A stretch of DNA of 64,000 bases, from assembly GCF_963169125.1 (NCBI RefSeq), contig NC_084795.1:130117701-130181700 (forward strand). The letters are read 5' to 3'. Positions 27,256 to 38,450 of this stretch are shown in pieces; position 1 is the first letter of the stretch; each line of letters starts with the position of its first letter. The stretch is from Humulus lupulus (taxonomy: Eukaryota > Streptophyta > Magnoliopsida > Rosales > Cannabaceae). The translations under genes were made by a program, and so were the position numbers. Under the pieces are notes generated by a model that saw only the letters and a program-made list of their open reading frames with translations, ran no database searches and was not told the origin of the DNA.

Positions 27256-29567
27256 TGTAACACCCCAATTTGCTAATAAGGGTTAGGACCTTGATTAGCG
27301 TGCCTGGAGGGAAATAAGTGAATTAATATGATAATATGTAAATTTAAATGAATATGTGATTAGAATGCATGTTTAGGTGGTATAAATGTGCATGTGAGCC
27401 CCGTTTGCATGATAGGGGTAAATGTGATAATTGTATTATGTGGTTTGTACCACATGAGTGTGGTGATACTAATGTGATGCACGTGCTGAGACGGTCTTAG
27501 AGAGCTAGTTAATTTAAAAGTCACAACGGGGTTAATTACCCGGCTCGGGAGGAGCCTAGGGGTACTTTGGGGATTTTGTAAATTGAGTTCTTGTGAGTTA
27601 ATGGTAACTGGTAATTTGGTAACTTGTGTAACTGCTAGTAACCACTGAGAGTAACAAGTTTGGTTGAAAGGAATGGTAGAATTGTAATAGATAAGAAATG
27701 ACAAAAGAGCCCTTAAGGTTTAGTTAGGAAGGGATAATTAAGGAAGGGTAAAATGGTCAATTGGCTAAGAAGAGATAAGCTTGAGCTGAAGGGAAAAATC
27801 ATTCACGTTATTCTCATTTGGGCAATTGGGTTTATGCTGAAATTTGGGGAGAAAGCTAGAAGAAAAGGGAAGAAGAGGAAGATTGAGGTTGGGAGACCTA
27901 AGAAGAGAATTGAGGGAGTTTGGGGCAATCAAACTCGAATTTGAGCAAGGATTTATCAAAGGTAAGAGTTTGAACTCTGTTTTTGTTGAAATTAAGCTTG
28001 AATTTACAGAGAATAAGTGTGGGAACCTAAAGGAAATATGGCTGGTTTTACTTGGAAAATTCAGTTAGGATAATCAAAAGGAAAGGGGCTTGGAGCTGGA
28101 ATTGGGAGGAGTTCAAGCTAAGTTTGATTGAGGTAAGAATCCTTAGCATGTTTAATTTTCATATCTGGTGTGGGTTAAGATTTTAGAGGCATGATTTATA
28201 GTTTTCAAGCTCTGGTTTAAGTCTTGGAAGCCATAGTTTAAGTTTTAGGAATTTGAAACTCAAGATGGGATTTTGGGTGTGATTGGGGTTGTTTATGATG
28301 TTTATAGGTTGTTAAAGGGTTCGTTTGGGGTTTTGAAATGATTTTGGGACTTAGGTACTTGCTTGGAATGATTTGGAATGGTTTTAGCTCGGGAAAAACG
28401 CAAGGAAAAACCCAGATTTCTGGGTTCGCGAAGGAGCGTCGCGGCGCGAGGCTGTTTCTGGGCAGGGGAAACTCTCTGACTTGCTGGGCGCCACGGCCCT
28501 CTAGGGCAGCACCGCGGCGCTAGGCCATTTTCAGAACATGAGATTTTTCAATTTTGAGCCTTTGCTCCGGGGGTTCGGGGGATGTCTTCGATGTATTGTT
28601 TTAGGGATTTGGGGGTTCCGGGAGTGTGGGATTGGCCCCGGAAAGTGGTTTTGGATTGGTTAGCATTAAAGGGTGTTTTTTTTTATGTGTTGTGACTAGG
28701 TTTTCGGAGAGGCTCGGGATAGAGGATCGTGCTTGTGATCTTGGTGCATCAGAAGGCTCGGGGTACAGGTAAGAAAACTGTAGCACCCGTAGAGCAGGGC
28801 GTTGGCCCATAGTGTTGTTGCAGGGCACAACCATAAATTGTATTATTGCTAGGATATAGCTCTAGATGTACTATTATATATTTGATTGTTGATTGCAAAT
28901 GCTATATGTGGTTATAGCTGAATGAACGGCGAAGGGCCGAGAACGGCAGTGGGGCCGGGAATACCACTTAGCACATGGAGTGCCTGTTGTCAAGGTGAGA
29001 CCTCAGAGGATACATGGGATATCCCTACGGTGAGGACCGAGATCTCGGGCTTTGGTAATGCCTCGGGGACGGCATGGCCGCACTTGTTAAGTCTGAGAGA
29101 CTATCTGTTTTGCCTGTGGATTGTCTAATGTGTTGATTATATAATATGCATATGTTAAGTGCTGTATGAGTTTTCTTGCTGGGGTTCGGCTCACGGGTGC
29201 TCTGTGTTGCAGGTAAGGGCAAAGAGAAAGTCAACCAGCCATGAGTACGGAGAGCGTGGGGGCGGCGCGTACATGTTTGACCTGCCCAACTGCCTGGTTG
29301 GGGGTATTTTGTAGGAAAGGCTGTGTAAACCCTAATTTTGGTAGTTAACTACTTATAAACTTGTTTTGGAGTTGTAAATATTTTATAAACTATATTTTGG
29401 GATCCCAGATGTAAGACACTTGAAATTTTCAATGAATTAAGGGATTTTCAAAGATTACAGCCTTAACTTCAGTTTAGTCACACTTTTATTCTAAAAACCT
29501 TGTTTAGCGAGTTGTTAGCACATTTTAAACTCACTTAGTAACGACCCTAAGGTAGTAGGGTGTTACA
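27256..29567 (+). mobile_element. Solo LTR (2312 bp) nested in Element A gag
   Basis: It begins TGTAACACCCC and ends GGGTGTTACA, with a perfect 5-bp duplication CAAGC (27251-27255 and 29568-29572). The stretch at about 29180-29225 (GGCTCACGGGTGCTC, GCAGGTAAGGGCAAAG) matches the Tekay-type LTRs elsewhere in the window. Small reading frames at 27753-28068 lie inside it and show no protein family. Confidence 0.88.
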
Positions 29568-30774
29568 CAAGCCCAGCTTGATGCGCTAACGGCCGCAGTG
29601 CAATTTGTCAAAATGTCCCTCCGAAATGGAAGTGATAGACCACAAAAGTGGTAGTCCCTTTTGTGCTAGGATCAGAGCAGCCCAACCGCCAGCTAAGTAT
29701 AAAGCGTCAGTTCTGCCAGTATATACAGAATAGGCAGATCCCATTAGGCACGTTGGGAAATTTGAAGATCAAATGGAGCTGCTCGGTGTAAGTGAGGACT
29801 ACCGGTGTAGAGTCTTTCCGACTACATTGTCCAATACTGCCCAAGAATGGTATTGGAAATTCAAGCCAAACTCCATTACTTCTTGGGAATCTTTTAGGAA
29901 AGAATTTTGTAGGAAATTCAATGCCGCTTGGACCCCTCCAGTTTATGCCAACCATTTGGCTAACATCAAACAAGGAAATGATGAATCTTTGAAGAATTAT
30001 ATACAGAGATTCATGAGAGAGGCCAACCAAGCTACTGGTGTCGGAGACGAGGGGAAGATGGTTGCAATCTCCTCTGGGATAACTTATCGAAGCCCCTTGT
30101 GGGACAGTATACATCGCAATCCAATTACAACACTCCAACAATTTCTTGACCGAGCAAACAAATATATGAAATTGGATGACGCGATTGAGAAAGGAGAGAA
30201 AGGCCTAAATAACCCGAGCGGATCAACTGATCCTCCTAAAAATGGAGGAAATGGTCAAAATGGTGGTAAGAAACGTGGGAATAACGAATATGACTGCCAA
30301 GACAAAAAGAAGGATAAGTCGGGTCCAAACGATAAGCCAACCAAATATGAACCTCAATTCACAAACTACACAGCTCTTTCGGCTAGCTGGGCAGAAATCT
30401 ATCTCGCCAATCATCAGGAAGTTCCCTACAAGAAACCTCCACCCATGAGGAAAGAGATATCTAAGAGGGACATGAACAAATTTTGTCGCTTCCATGGAGA
30501 TTATGGCCACGACACAAATGAATGCAATCACCTCAAAGATGAGATAGAATTTCTTCTTCGGTCGGGCAAGTTGAAAAAGTATCAAGCAAAGACACCCCAA
30601 GGAGAAGGAGGCAGCAGCAATCCTGGGTTCAAATGGCAGAGATCTCCACCCTTGCAACCCGGGCCTGTGGACTTTACCTTAGACACTATATGTGGAGGTC
30701 CACACTTGGTTGAGAATAGTAACAAAGCAAGAAAGAGGTATGCCCAGACACTTCGGCATGAGCGGGAATGCTAG

Positions 30775-31795
30775 GATCAGATTTGGTGACGGAGCCTGAT
30801 GAGGAACCACTGAAGCGAGCATCTGTGGATGTTTTATCACTAAAATACCGCTTTCAGAGTGGTAGCTTAATTTCAAGTTGTTTAACTTGTTATTTGAGTT
30901 TGGTTTATGAGCTGGTTATTTGCTAAACAGTCATTTATTTATGCTTGAACAATTTTTGTTGTTTAAGACTCGTTATTAGACACGTTTTTTCCTTTTTAAT
31001 TTACGAGTAATAAAAGAGACTACGCGCAGCGTGGTCGATTCTTGCTACAAATGTGCATGTGTGTTAATTATCCGAACAGTGTTCAACTGGTCGGTAAAAT
31101 TGGACAGTGTTCAACTGGTCGGTACGTTCAAGCAATGGTCAACTGCTCGAATATTTTCCATATAGTTTATGTGTTTCACGAGTAATTAACTGCTCAAACA
31201 TATTCGGTCAAGTAGCAAGTGACCAAGGATCTTTCAACCCTCGATCACTTGGGGGGCATATGGGGTATACTGGTATATAATTTAACACAGGCAATAAGAG
31301 CACGAGTTAAGATATTTGTTTTTAGGCTGACTTGTAAATTTTTGAAGTCAAAAAAGGCCATTAAGCTAACTTGTTTGACAAAGCTTAAGTAACTTGGAAT
31401 TTTTGTAAAAAAAATCCAAGTTAGAAGAAAATATTCGTGTGACAATAAACATTATGCTCATAAAATTTTAGAGCAATAAAAGTGTGAGAAAGCATACTTA
31501 GTAGGGACTTATGAAATGTCATGAATTTCTAAGTTAGAAAACTAAGTACTCATGCGAAAATGTAAGGCATACATCAGAGTGACTTTACTATTCACAAAAA
31601 AAAAAACTTATAATGTTTTAAGTCTAAATAGACTTAAAATGTTTCAAGTTAGCAAAGAAAAGTAAAGTATAAAATTGTCTTCACAGAAAGTGCGAGAAAG
31701 AGAAGTAAACTACTGGTTGGGAACAAAGTCTTCACTAATCTAGTTGAGCATGGCCTCTGGTCGCCCAGACATGTTCTCTGGTCGGTCCAAGATGC
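30775..31795. other. Element A noncoding spacer between gag and the antisense gene
   Basis: This is where pol would be expected; none is present. The spacer holds two copies of GTTCAACTGGTCGGTA (about 31079 and 31109), the internal polypurine-like tract at 31247-31263, and AT-rich sequence. It ends at the stop codon of the convergent antisense gene. Confidence 0.75.
31247..31263 (+). promoter_or_regulatory. Internal polypurine-like tract of Element A
   Basis: ACTTGGGGGGCATATGG is identical over 17 bases to the reverse complement of 55022-55038 in Element C, at the equivalent place (end of the gag/pol side, before the antisense gene). Its core CTTGGGGGGCA also appears in A's terminal polypurine tract (35881-35891). 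A second plus-strand priming site is the suggested role; that is inference. Confidence 0.6.
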
Positions 31796-34322
31796 TCACT
31801 GGTTGGGAAGATTGTTTCCTGGTTGGTCAACGCTGTCGTCATCAGGGGCTTCCTCAAGTCGAAAAGATAGAGTAGGAGAGGCAGGCACAATGCCAGCTGG
31901 AAGAGCTACCTCCTCAGCAGCCTTCACTTCGCATTTGGCGAGCTCCTCAGCTTTTGCTTCTTCAGAAAGAAAGTCAAGGTTGAGAGGTTTGTTCAGCTTC
32001 CAAATCTGGTAGAAGCAGTTGAAACAGATTTCTTCGTAGCGAACAAGAGCAGCTTCCTTATCCTTCTTCAACTCCTCGATCTCTTGAATATGTTTCTCCT
32101 GCTGATCGGTTAATTTCCTGTTGGTTTGGATGAGTTTGTTGTTCTCATCCGTCAACTCCTTCAATGTTCTTTCTCGGTCAGCAACTATTTTTTCTACCTG
32201 CTCAGTTTTTTCTTGAAGGTCTTTCTGAGATTTGGTCAGTTGCTCTATCTTCGCTTGGGATTCCACCAATTGGTCATTCAAGACTTTGAGCAATTCCTTA
32301 TAGTCTACTGCTTGGTGTTGAGCATGACTGATAGTGATAAGTGCCTGAAATGGATAACAGAAAGTAACTTAGAGTAAAAACAATTAATAAAAAAGTGTAG
32401 CGTCTTGATGATAAGATACTTACACTCGTCATTTGAGCAAGACCTCTTTGAAGGACAATTTCAACACTAAGCCGGGGTAAAGACTTGAAGGTTTGAGTTG
32501 TCGTAGCATGGTGCAAAGTGTGGTCCAGCAATTCCTTTCCAATATCACCAGCAATGCGAAGGGGCTCACTTAAGCTAGCCAATGGGGTAGTTGTTAAGAT
32601 AGCAGAAGGAGGAATTGATGAAGGAGTCAATTGCGGAATGGTGATAGGCTGGTCAGATAATCTCCCCTGGCTGATCGGTACAGTCTTCGCGACTTTGCTC
32701 GGAAGGTTTGAGCTACTACCTTCCCCAGATTTCCTCTTTTGGGCAGAGGAAGTGTTGAATTGTTTGAACATATCTGGATCTACAAAAAAGAGTGAAGCAC
32801 AAGACTTGTTAGTAGAAATGGGAGATAATATATAAGTAACTGAAAGTTTTGCTCTTACCACATAACTTTACAGATTTCACACAATCATTCTCAAAGACAG
32901 TTATTTATAACAAACCACCAAACTATGGTTACTATTAGTAGAATAACCTGAGTTTAGAATTTCATCGAGAAAGTCGTCTTCTTCTTCAGATGATGAGCTG
33001 ACTTCTCTAGGGAGTTCAAGGTTCTTTCCTTTCCCGGGCCTGGTAGGAGCGGCACGTCTGCGATGGTCTTCTGGAAGAGGTTCCCTAATAATAAGGTCAC
33101 TTGGTCGGCGTGAGTAGGGAGATGGTTCAGGAGAGAACTGGTCCATCACTACCTCAGTATCAGCATTTGATTGATTGGTTGTGTTCGTTTCTTTGGTGGT
33201 ACTGCCCTCTATGATGTTTTGGTTGCTTGATAATAACCCCACCAGTTGAAGGTTTTCCACGTTGACCAACTCCTTGACATTTTTCTCTTCAATAGACATG
33301 TTAGCAAGTTCTTCTGCTCGGGAATGCATTTCCCTAGTTGGTAGAGGTTGATAGAAAGAGCCTGCATGTGTGAAAGCCAAGTTGTTGGCCTTAATATCTG
33401 AAGTGAGGAAATATTCTGTGTAGTATTTTCCGGGATTCGATTTATGCGCGATACCATGGAGATACTTAATCCTTTTTTTCCTATGGAAGAGGTGAAAAAA
33501 ACTTATATTCTTATGGCTTGGGTTAGTCCTAAGGTAAAAAAGGTAATGCACTTCATGAGGAGTTGGTGGTTCCCAACCTTGAAAGTAATAGAGAATATAT
33601 AGAGCAGATAGTGCTTGAATTCCATTAAGAGCTATTTGGAAGGGAGACACATTGAAGTAATCTGCTACTGACCGGAAAAAGGGATGCAGTGGGATAGTAG
33701 CTCCTGCAAAAACATGGTATCTAGACCAGGCGCAGTAGGGTCCACCAGGATTGTTAGCTCTCTGGTGAGGTCACGAGCATATCACATTTACTCCTTCAAG
33801 GCCCGAAGCCTGAATGTGTTTATCGAGAATTTTGGGGTTGAGTTTAGAAGGTTTGGCTATGAACCAAGAAGGCGTTCCATCTTCATCTTTTCTTGATTTT
33901 AGAGCAGCTGATTTGCGAATCTCAGTGGTGAAGTTCTGGGTAGTCTTTTTTTGGGGCTTACTAGCTTTTTGGACCTAGCGAGGAGGTCTTGAAAAAGCTG
34001 CGATTTGGGATTCACTACGTTCCACTACCTTTTGTGTCGCTCTTTGAGCCACTTGATGATCTTGGTCTTGAGGAAGTCGATTAGATTTTTTCACCCTCAT
34101 TGGCGAATGTTGAAGCTGTTGATTGATAAATTGTTCTTCGTGAAGGAAGTATAAGGACGACCGGGGTAGGATTTTCTTAAGGCGACAAAGGCGATCCTCG
34201 GGAGTACGACTACTAGGAGATTTGGATGAAGAATCACTACTTTGAGGAGTGTCGCTTGACTTGGGAATTGAAGAGTCATAGTTTGTATGGTTGTCACCTC
34301 CCCTGTAGTCGAAGCGATTCAT
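31796..34322 (-). pseudogene. Element A antisense gene (Tat extra ORF), three coding exons with two stops
   Basis: Extra genes antisense to gag-pol are known in Tat-lineage elements; their role is unknown. Coding exons are 34322-32948, 32779-32424 and 32344-31796, with introns 32947-32780 and 32423-32345. The joined length is 2280 nt, exactly 760 codons including the stop. The ATG at 34322 directly follows a splice acceptor (TTTTTTGTAG). Exon 1 encodes a Ser/Pro-rich N-terminus. It then has the family's conserved block (IPLHPFFRSVADYFNVSPFQ, then LSALYILYYFQGWEPPTPHE), which resembles domains annotated as putative gypsy-type transposon proteins. The last exon is a long coiled coil rich in Glu/Lys/Gln, then an acidic tail. 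In-frame stops near 33975 and 33770 disrupt exon 1. The second intron has a clean GTAAGT donor. The first uses GTTATT, so its exact edge is less certain. Confidence 0.75.
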
Positions 34323-35660
34323 CTACAAAAAAGTATGGGGAGGTGAGTAAACCAAACGAACATAAATCAATCAATGCAAAGGAAAAATATTTATTTACTA
34401 CTCAGAAAATATTTTACTAGGAAGTAAAAATATTTTTACTCCCCAGAATAAACATGTATGAGGGCAGCAATAATAAGCAAAAATTTTGTTTTGGTGCCTA
34501 AAATGCATGAACTATTTTTACAAGCCCAAAGGCTTGGGAGCATTTAGGGCCGAGCGGATGGTGTGCGTACGAGCTACTCTTGTGGTGTCCAATCGGCTGG
34601 GCGCTGGTCTGATCGGTTGGGCGCTGGTTCGAGCGGATGGCGTGTCGGTCGAGCAATGTGTGTGGTGACCGAGCGGATGAGGCTACGTCCGAGCCGTTGG
34701 CACGAGATGCCCTAGCAGGGGGGGGGGGGAATATCTGATCAGTTGGGCATGGTGTCCGAGTGGATGGCGTGTCGACCGAGCAGTCTGTGTGGTGTCCGAG
34801 CGGATGACAAGGTGGCCGAGAGATTGTGCCAGTCATCCAAGCAGATGGCGTGGTGACCGAGCGGATGGAAGATCGCCCGATCGGCTGAGCGATGGTCCGA
34901 GCGGATGGCATGGTACCCGAGCGGTCTGCGTGAGGTTTCCGAGCGGCTTGGGGGAAGAATGTCCAAGTATCCGAGTGGTTAGAAGAGGATAATCGTTCGG
35001 CCATACACATGCATCCCCAATAAGCTATTTCCGAGGAGCTGGGCTATTCTACTAGTCACGTGTGAGTTTGAGGGCCAAAAATAGCGACCGATTGGATATA
35101 GGGTCCGAAAAGACCATAAATCTTAAAGGCACTGGGCACAAACATGTTTTTCTACTCATGGGATACTACATCAAGATCAAAAGGTGGGATTTGAAGAGCT
35201 CAAGAGGTTCTAAGGAAAGAAGTGTTCATCAAATACCCATAAACCTAGTTATGCAATGTAGAATGAAAAATAATTTTTTCTTCAAATTTTCATAAAATTG
35301 GAGACCAAATTGATTTACCCATAGCCTAAACTACATCAAAACAGCCACAAATTGCATCATTCATCAAAGATTCATACACAAATCCAAGAGAGCATTCTAA
35401 GAAGAGGGTTTCGGCACATATGGGTTCTAACAAACTTGTATGTAAAATTTTAAAGCTTAAAAAGCTTACAAATGAAGATGAGGAAGAAGAACTTACCCAA
35501 ATATCTTGAAGAGGTGTTGATTTCTTGAAGAATCCTTGGATTTTCTTGAAGGAATTGGAACACTTTTGAGCTTTTTGGAGGTTTCGGCCAAGGGAAGAAT
35601 GAAGAGTTGGTTATGAGCCTTTTGCTTATGAAATTGAAAGCACCTATAGGTCTATTTAAA
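34323..35660 (-). promoter_or_regulatory. TATA-like box, noncoding exon and 5' UTR intron of the A antisense gene
   Basis: On the minus strand, TTTAAATAG (35660-35652) is a TATA-like box. A likely untranslated exon rich in CTTCAAGAA-type sequence runs to about 35497. A donor GTAAGT sits at 35496-35491 and the matching acceptor TAG at 34325-34323, directly before the ATG. The intron would be 1174 bp. The same plan is seen in Element C. The transcript start was not determined. Confidence 0.5.
34551..34990. repeat. Degenerate GC-rich minisatellite in Element A
   Basis: Many variants of CCGAGCGGATGG occur about every 20-40 bp (for example near 34550, 34663, 34797 and 34857), with an 11-base G run around 34720-34730. 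It lies inside the proposed 5' UTR intron of the antisense gene. Proline/histidine-rich frames over it on the minus strand are a by-product of the repeat. Confidence 0.75.
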
Positions 35661-35877
35661 GGGGAGCGAGAGGAAATTTTCACTTACCCTTAGACTTTTA
35701 AAATTCTTTTTGCTATTCTCTCCCCCATGATTAGAGACAGGTAACTACCATGATCGTGGTCAAGAAAGATTTCAGTCGTGGTTTGTTTGAAAAGGCGGGA
35801 GAATGTGGAAAGTCAGTTTTTCTTTTTATGCCCTCAGCAGTTGAGAAAAAATTTATTATGTGAGTAAATCATATAAT

Positions 35878-35893
35878 AAACTTGGGGGGCAAA
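35878..35893 (+). promoter_or_regulatory. Element A 3' polypurine tract
   Basis: AAACTTGGGGGGCAAA lies directly before the 3' LTR start (TGTTATCC). This is the canonical place for the plus-strand primer. Confidence 0.85.
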
Positions 35894-36838
35894 TGTTATC
35901 CCCAAAATTTGAATACGATGACATGGCGATAAAAGTGACAAGTGGCAGTGCACTGTAGTGAGTGACACATTAATAGTCAATAAATGTATTGACCAAGGAG
36001 GGCAAAGGTCTGAGATTAATCTTCGGAATTGTGATATTATTGGTCATGAAAATTATTTATCTGGTTTGGAAGTGAATTTTGTCCGACCGGTAAAGACTTT
36101 TGACTGACTAGTAAAATGTTCTGGCCGACCAGTAAACTGTTCTGGCTGACCAGTCATTTGTTTTGGCCAACCAGTGAAATATTTTGGCCGGCCAGTCATT
36201 TGTTTTGGGCGACCAGTGAAATATTTTGGCCGACCAGTCATTTGTTTTACCTAACTAGAAGAGTGTTTTGACCGACTAGTCTCACTCCAGGAAGCAGAGT
36301 TGGCCGACCAGATAGATCAGAAGCTCAGCCTATAACTCTTCAGCAAAAATTCAGTAACGACTTCAGCTAGAATTATTCGTAGCCATAGCGGGAATCTCTC
36401 AAATTATCCCAAAGAAATCGCATATTGTTGTATTTTAAATTTGATTATTAATTAAATATTGGTTAGAGCAACTGAATTATCCCGATTATGGAGAGATTTT
36501 GATTTGTACATCCATGAGCCTATAAATAAAGAGCTCATGGCATCATTGGGGGGATTCAGATTCAATTTTTTCTGTCTAAGCTTTTGGGGAACTCGGGAAT
36601 TTTTGAGTGACTTTTTCTGAGAGAAATCTTGTACTTTTTCATTTACGCTTAAGAAACTCAGTTGACACAAGTTCATCTGATCTTAAGTGTAGATCTATAT
36701 ATCACAATTCCAAATAGATTAGGCTATTACCAATATATTGGGGCTGAACCACTATAAAATTATTAGTGTCGTATTTTCTCTTGAAGGTTTACTGTAGTTT
36801 TGACGTCTATTTGTCGTTGGCCAAAATCGTGGTCAACA
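35894..36838 (+). repeat. Element A 3' LTR
   Basis: It pairs with 13286-14232 with few differences. The 21-bp repeat block (about 36075-36265) and the TATA box at 36521-36528 are kept. The right end is GGTCAACA. Confidence 0.9.
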
Positions 36839-36964
36839 AGTACTTTATTAATCACAATAACTTTACAGGTAAGCGTGTCAATTATGTAACAAAATTGATG
36901 TATATGTTACACAAAATTTAAATAATAAAATGATTTTGAGGGAAATAAAGGGTGTATGACTCCT
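36839..36964. other. Host flank right of Element A
   Basis: A short AT-rich flank that begins with the AGTAC target copy. No gene seen. Confidence 0.6.
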
Positions 36965-37640
36965 TAACTAAAAAAAATGCTCTTTGTTTTTAAAAGTTAA
37001 AGACAGTTTTTTGAAAACAAGTTGGGGTGTTTGGCGTTATTTTCATAAAATAATTTTTAAAAACAAAGTTACAAAAACACAGAAAATTTTGAAAACAACA
37101 AAAAGTTGTATTCTGTTGTTCTCACATTTTTTTAGTCTATCTTTTTTTTCTCACATCACTTTTTTAATTATTATTATCTAACATCATTTATTGTCACATC
37201 ATTTTCTCTCTCGTTAGTTTCTCTCTTCACTTTCTCTCACATCACTTTCTATCTCATTTTTTTCATCACTTACTATATCCTCACTTTCTCTCTCATCACT
37301 TAATATATCATCATTTTTTCTCTCATCACTTAATATATCATCACTTTTTTTCTACTCACTTCTCTCTCTTCACTTTCTTTCTCATCACATTCTCTCTCAT
37401 TTTTTCTTGGATCAATTTTTCTCTTCTTACTTTCTCACTCCTTATTTTTCATAATTATTTTCTTTCAAATTATTTTATCTCATTATTTACTATAAACTTT
37501 TAAAATATTTTTCTCTTTATAAATATATTTTTTAATTTTTTATTTAAGATTTTAAAAAATAAAACTAAAAAATAGTTTTTAGAAAACATTAACCAAACAC
37601 CTCTTGTTTTTTGAAAACTACAAAAATAATTTTCTGTTAT
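36965..37640. repeat. Pyrimidine-rich dispersed repeat, copy 1
   Basis: It aligns along its length with 40524-41050, though diverged. Shared landmarks are CTCCTTA followed by an A run and TCTTTGTT, then AAAACAAGT, AAAAACAAAGTTAC, AATTTTGA, a long tract of TTTCTCTC/TCATCAC units, and ATTATTTA near the end. The outer parts look inverted (AAAACAAAGTT versus AACTTTGAAAAC), suggesting a non-autonomous DNA transposon. No confident target duplication was found. The family is not identified. Confidence 0.55.
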
Positions 37641-38282
37641 TATTTCTGAGAACACAACTTTGAAAACAAAAAACAGAAAATAATACCAAACAAGCCCGTA
37701 TTAATAAGAATACATATATTTGTTTTCTGTCTTGATTCAAACCTTTTTTTTTCTGTATCAATTAATTTGCGGTTTCAATATATTTTGTTTGTGGGGCCAA
37801 GAAGTTAAATGATTGTAGTTTTAGTTTAATATTTAGGCAGATTAACTTTAAATTTCAATGCTCATAAAATATTTAGCTTAATAGCCTTTATTTAATTCCC
37901 ATAATGTCCTCTGTACATTACCTTGGAAAAAATAAGAGAAAAGTTAAAAACATGGATAAATAAAATAAAGAAGAAATCCATTATATAAATGAAAAAAATA
38001 AGGTAAGATATATCATACTCGTGATGCATAACAATACTCGTGATTCATAACAGTACTCAAGAATAAATGTTGTGTTTGCAAAAATTTGGTCAACAAGTCA
38101 ACTACCATAAAATAATAATATAATAAAAAATAAAGGATTAAAAAACAAATAGACCATCATCTCCCATAAAATAATACAATTTAAAGAAAATGATTCAAAA
38201 GGAATTACACTAAATGATCATACGAATTTACCCAAAGGACTTGGCTTAGCAGATTGTAGGATAAGGATATATAATTTATTAA
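37641..38282. other. AT-rich intergenic DNA
   Basis: No gene, RNA or clear repeat was recognised here. The start includes the end of copy 1 (CCAAACAAGCCCG near 37686-37698). Confidence 0.55.
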
Positions 38283-38450
38283 GTAATAATATGTACATTT
38301 AAAATATACACTCAAATATTACACGCAGTGAAGTGGCAGTTTAGTTTAGCCAATCATATTTATTAAAATTAGGACCTACTGTTTTAAAAAACAGTGACAC
38401 ATCACTGTGTGTAATATTTGGGTGCATAGTTTGAGTGCACGTATCATTAC
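38283..38450. mobile_element. Small MITE with ~55-bp terminal inverted repeats
   Basis: GTAATAATATGTACA at the left pairs with the reverse complement GTAATGATACGTGCA at the right. The match continues through CTCAAATATTACACGCAGTGA against CCCAAATATTACACACAGTGA. The centre is short and noncoding. The target duplication was not resolved, so the superfamily is open. Confidence 0.6.

Larger units (their letters stand above)
14288..30774 (+). pseudogene. gag: Element A gag, split by two nested elements
   Basis: Gag forms the nucleocapsid particle in which the element's RNA is packaged. The coding parts are 14288-14707, 26612-27255 and 29573-30774. The first part starts with ATG and holds a charged coiled-coil-like stretch (ARQKAAFEQQKREMDARSEE region). 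Its frame continues exactly across Element B once one copy of the ATGCC duplication is removed. Two in-frame stops follow (26915 and 26933). After the second insertion there is a frameshift, then a clean 333-codon frame from 29773. This carries the retrotransposon gag domain (QEWYWKFKPNSITSWESF near the start) and a cysteine/histidine motif, KFCRFHGDYGHDTNECNHL (about 30479-30535). It ends at a stop at 30772-30774 with no pol behind it. The closest relative in this window is Element C's gag. Confidence 0.87.
13286..36838 (+). mobile_element. Element A: Tat-lineage LTR element lacking pol, with two nested insertions
   Basis: Two near-identical LTRs (13286-14232 and 35894-36838) both begin TGTTATCCCC. 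The right one ends GTCAACA and the left one GTGAACA. The flanks are AGTAT (13281-13285) and AGTAC (36839-36843), a 4-of-5 target duplication. With Element B and the solo LTR at 27256-29567 removed, A is about 9.3 kb. The order is LTR, primer-binding site, gag (plus), a 1-kb noncoding stretch, an antisense spliced gene (minus), polypurine tract, LTR. No protease, reverse transcriptase, RNase H or integrase coding is found anywhere in it. It is therefore non-autonomous, resembling elements described as gag-only terminal-repeat retrotransposons, but with the antisense gene kept. Confidence 0.88.

Noticed and set aside
27753..28068. Plus-strand frames rich in Lys, Arg and Glu
   Set aside because: They fall within a solo LTR and reflect its purine-rich sequence.
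34498..35010. Minus-strand frame of 170 residues rich in His, Pro, Ser and Arg
   Set aside because: It is produced by the CCGAGCGGATGG minisatellite in the intron of the antisense gene and has no protein signature.
36053..36241. Minus-strand frame with a 7-residue TGRPK-type repeat
   Set aside because: It is the chance translation of the 21-bp LTR repeat, and the counterpart in the 5' LTR is not kept open.
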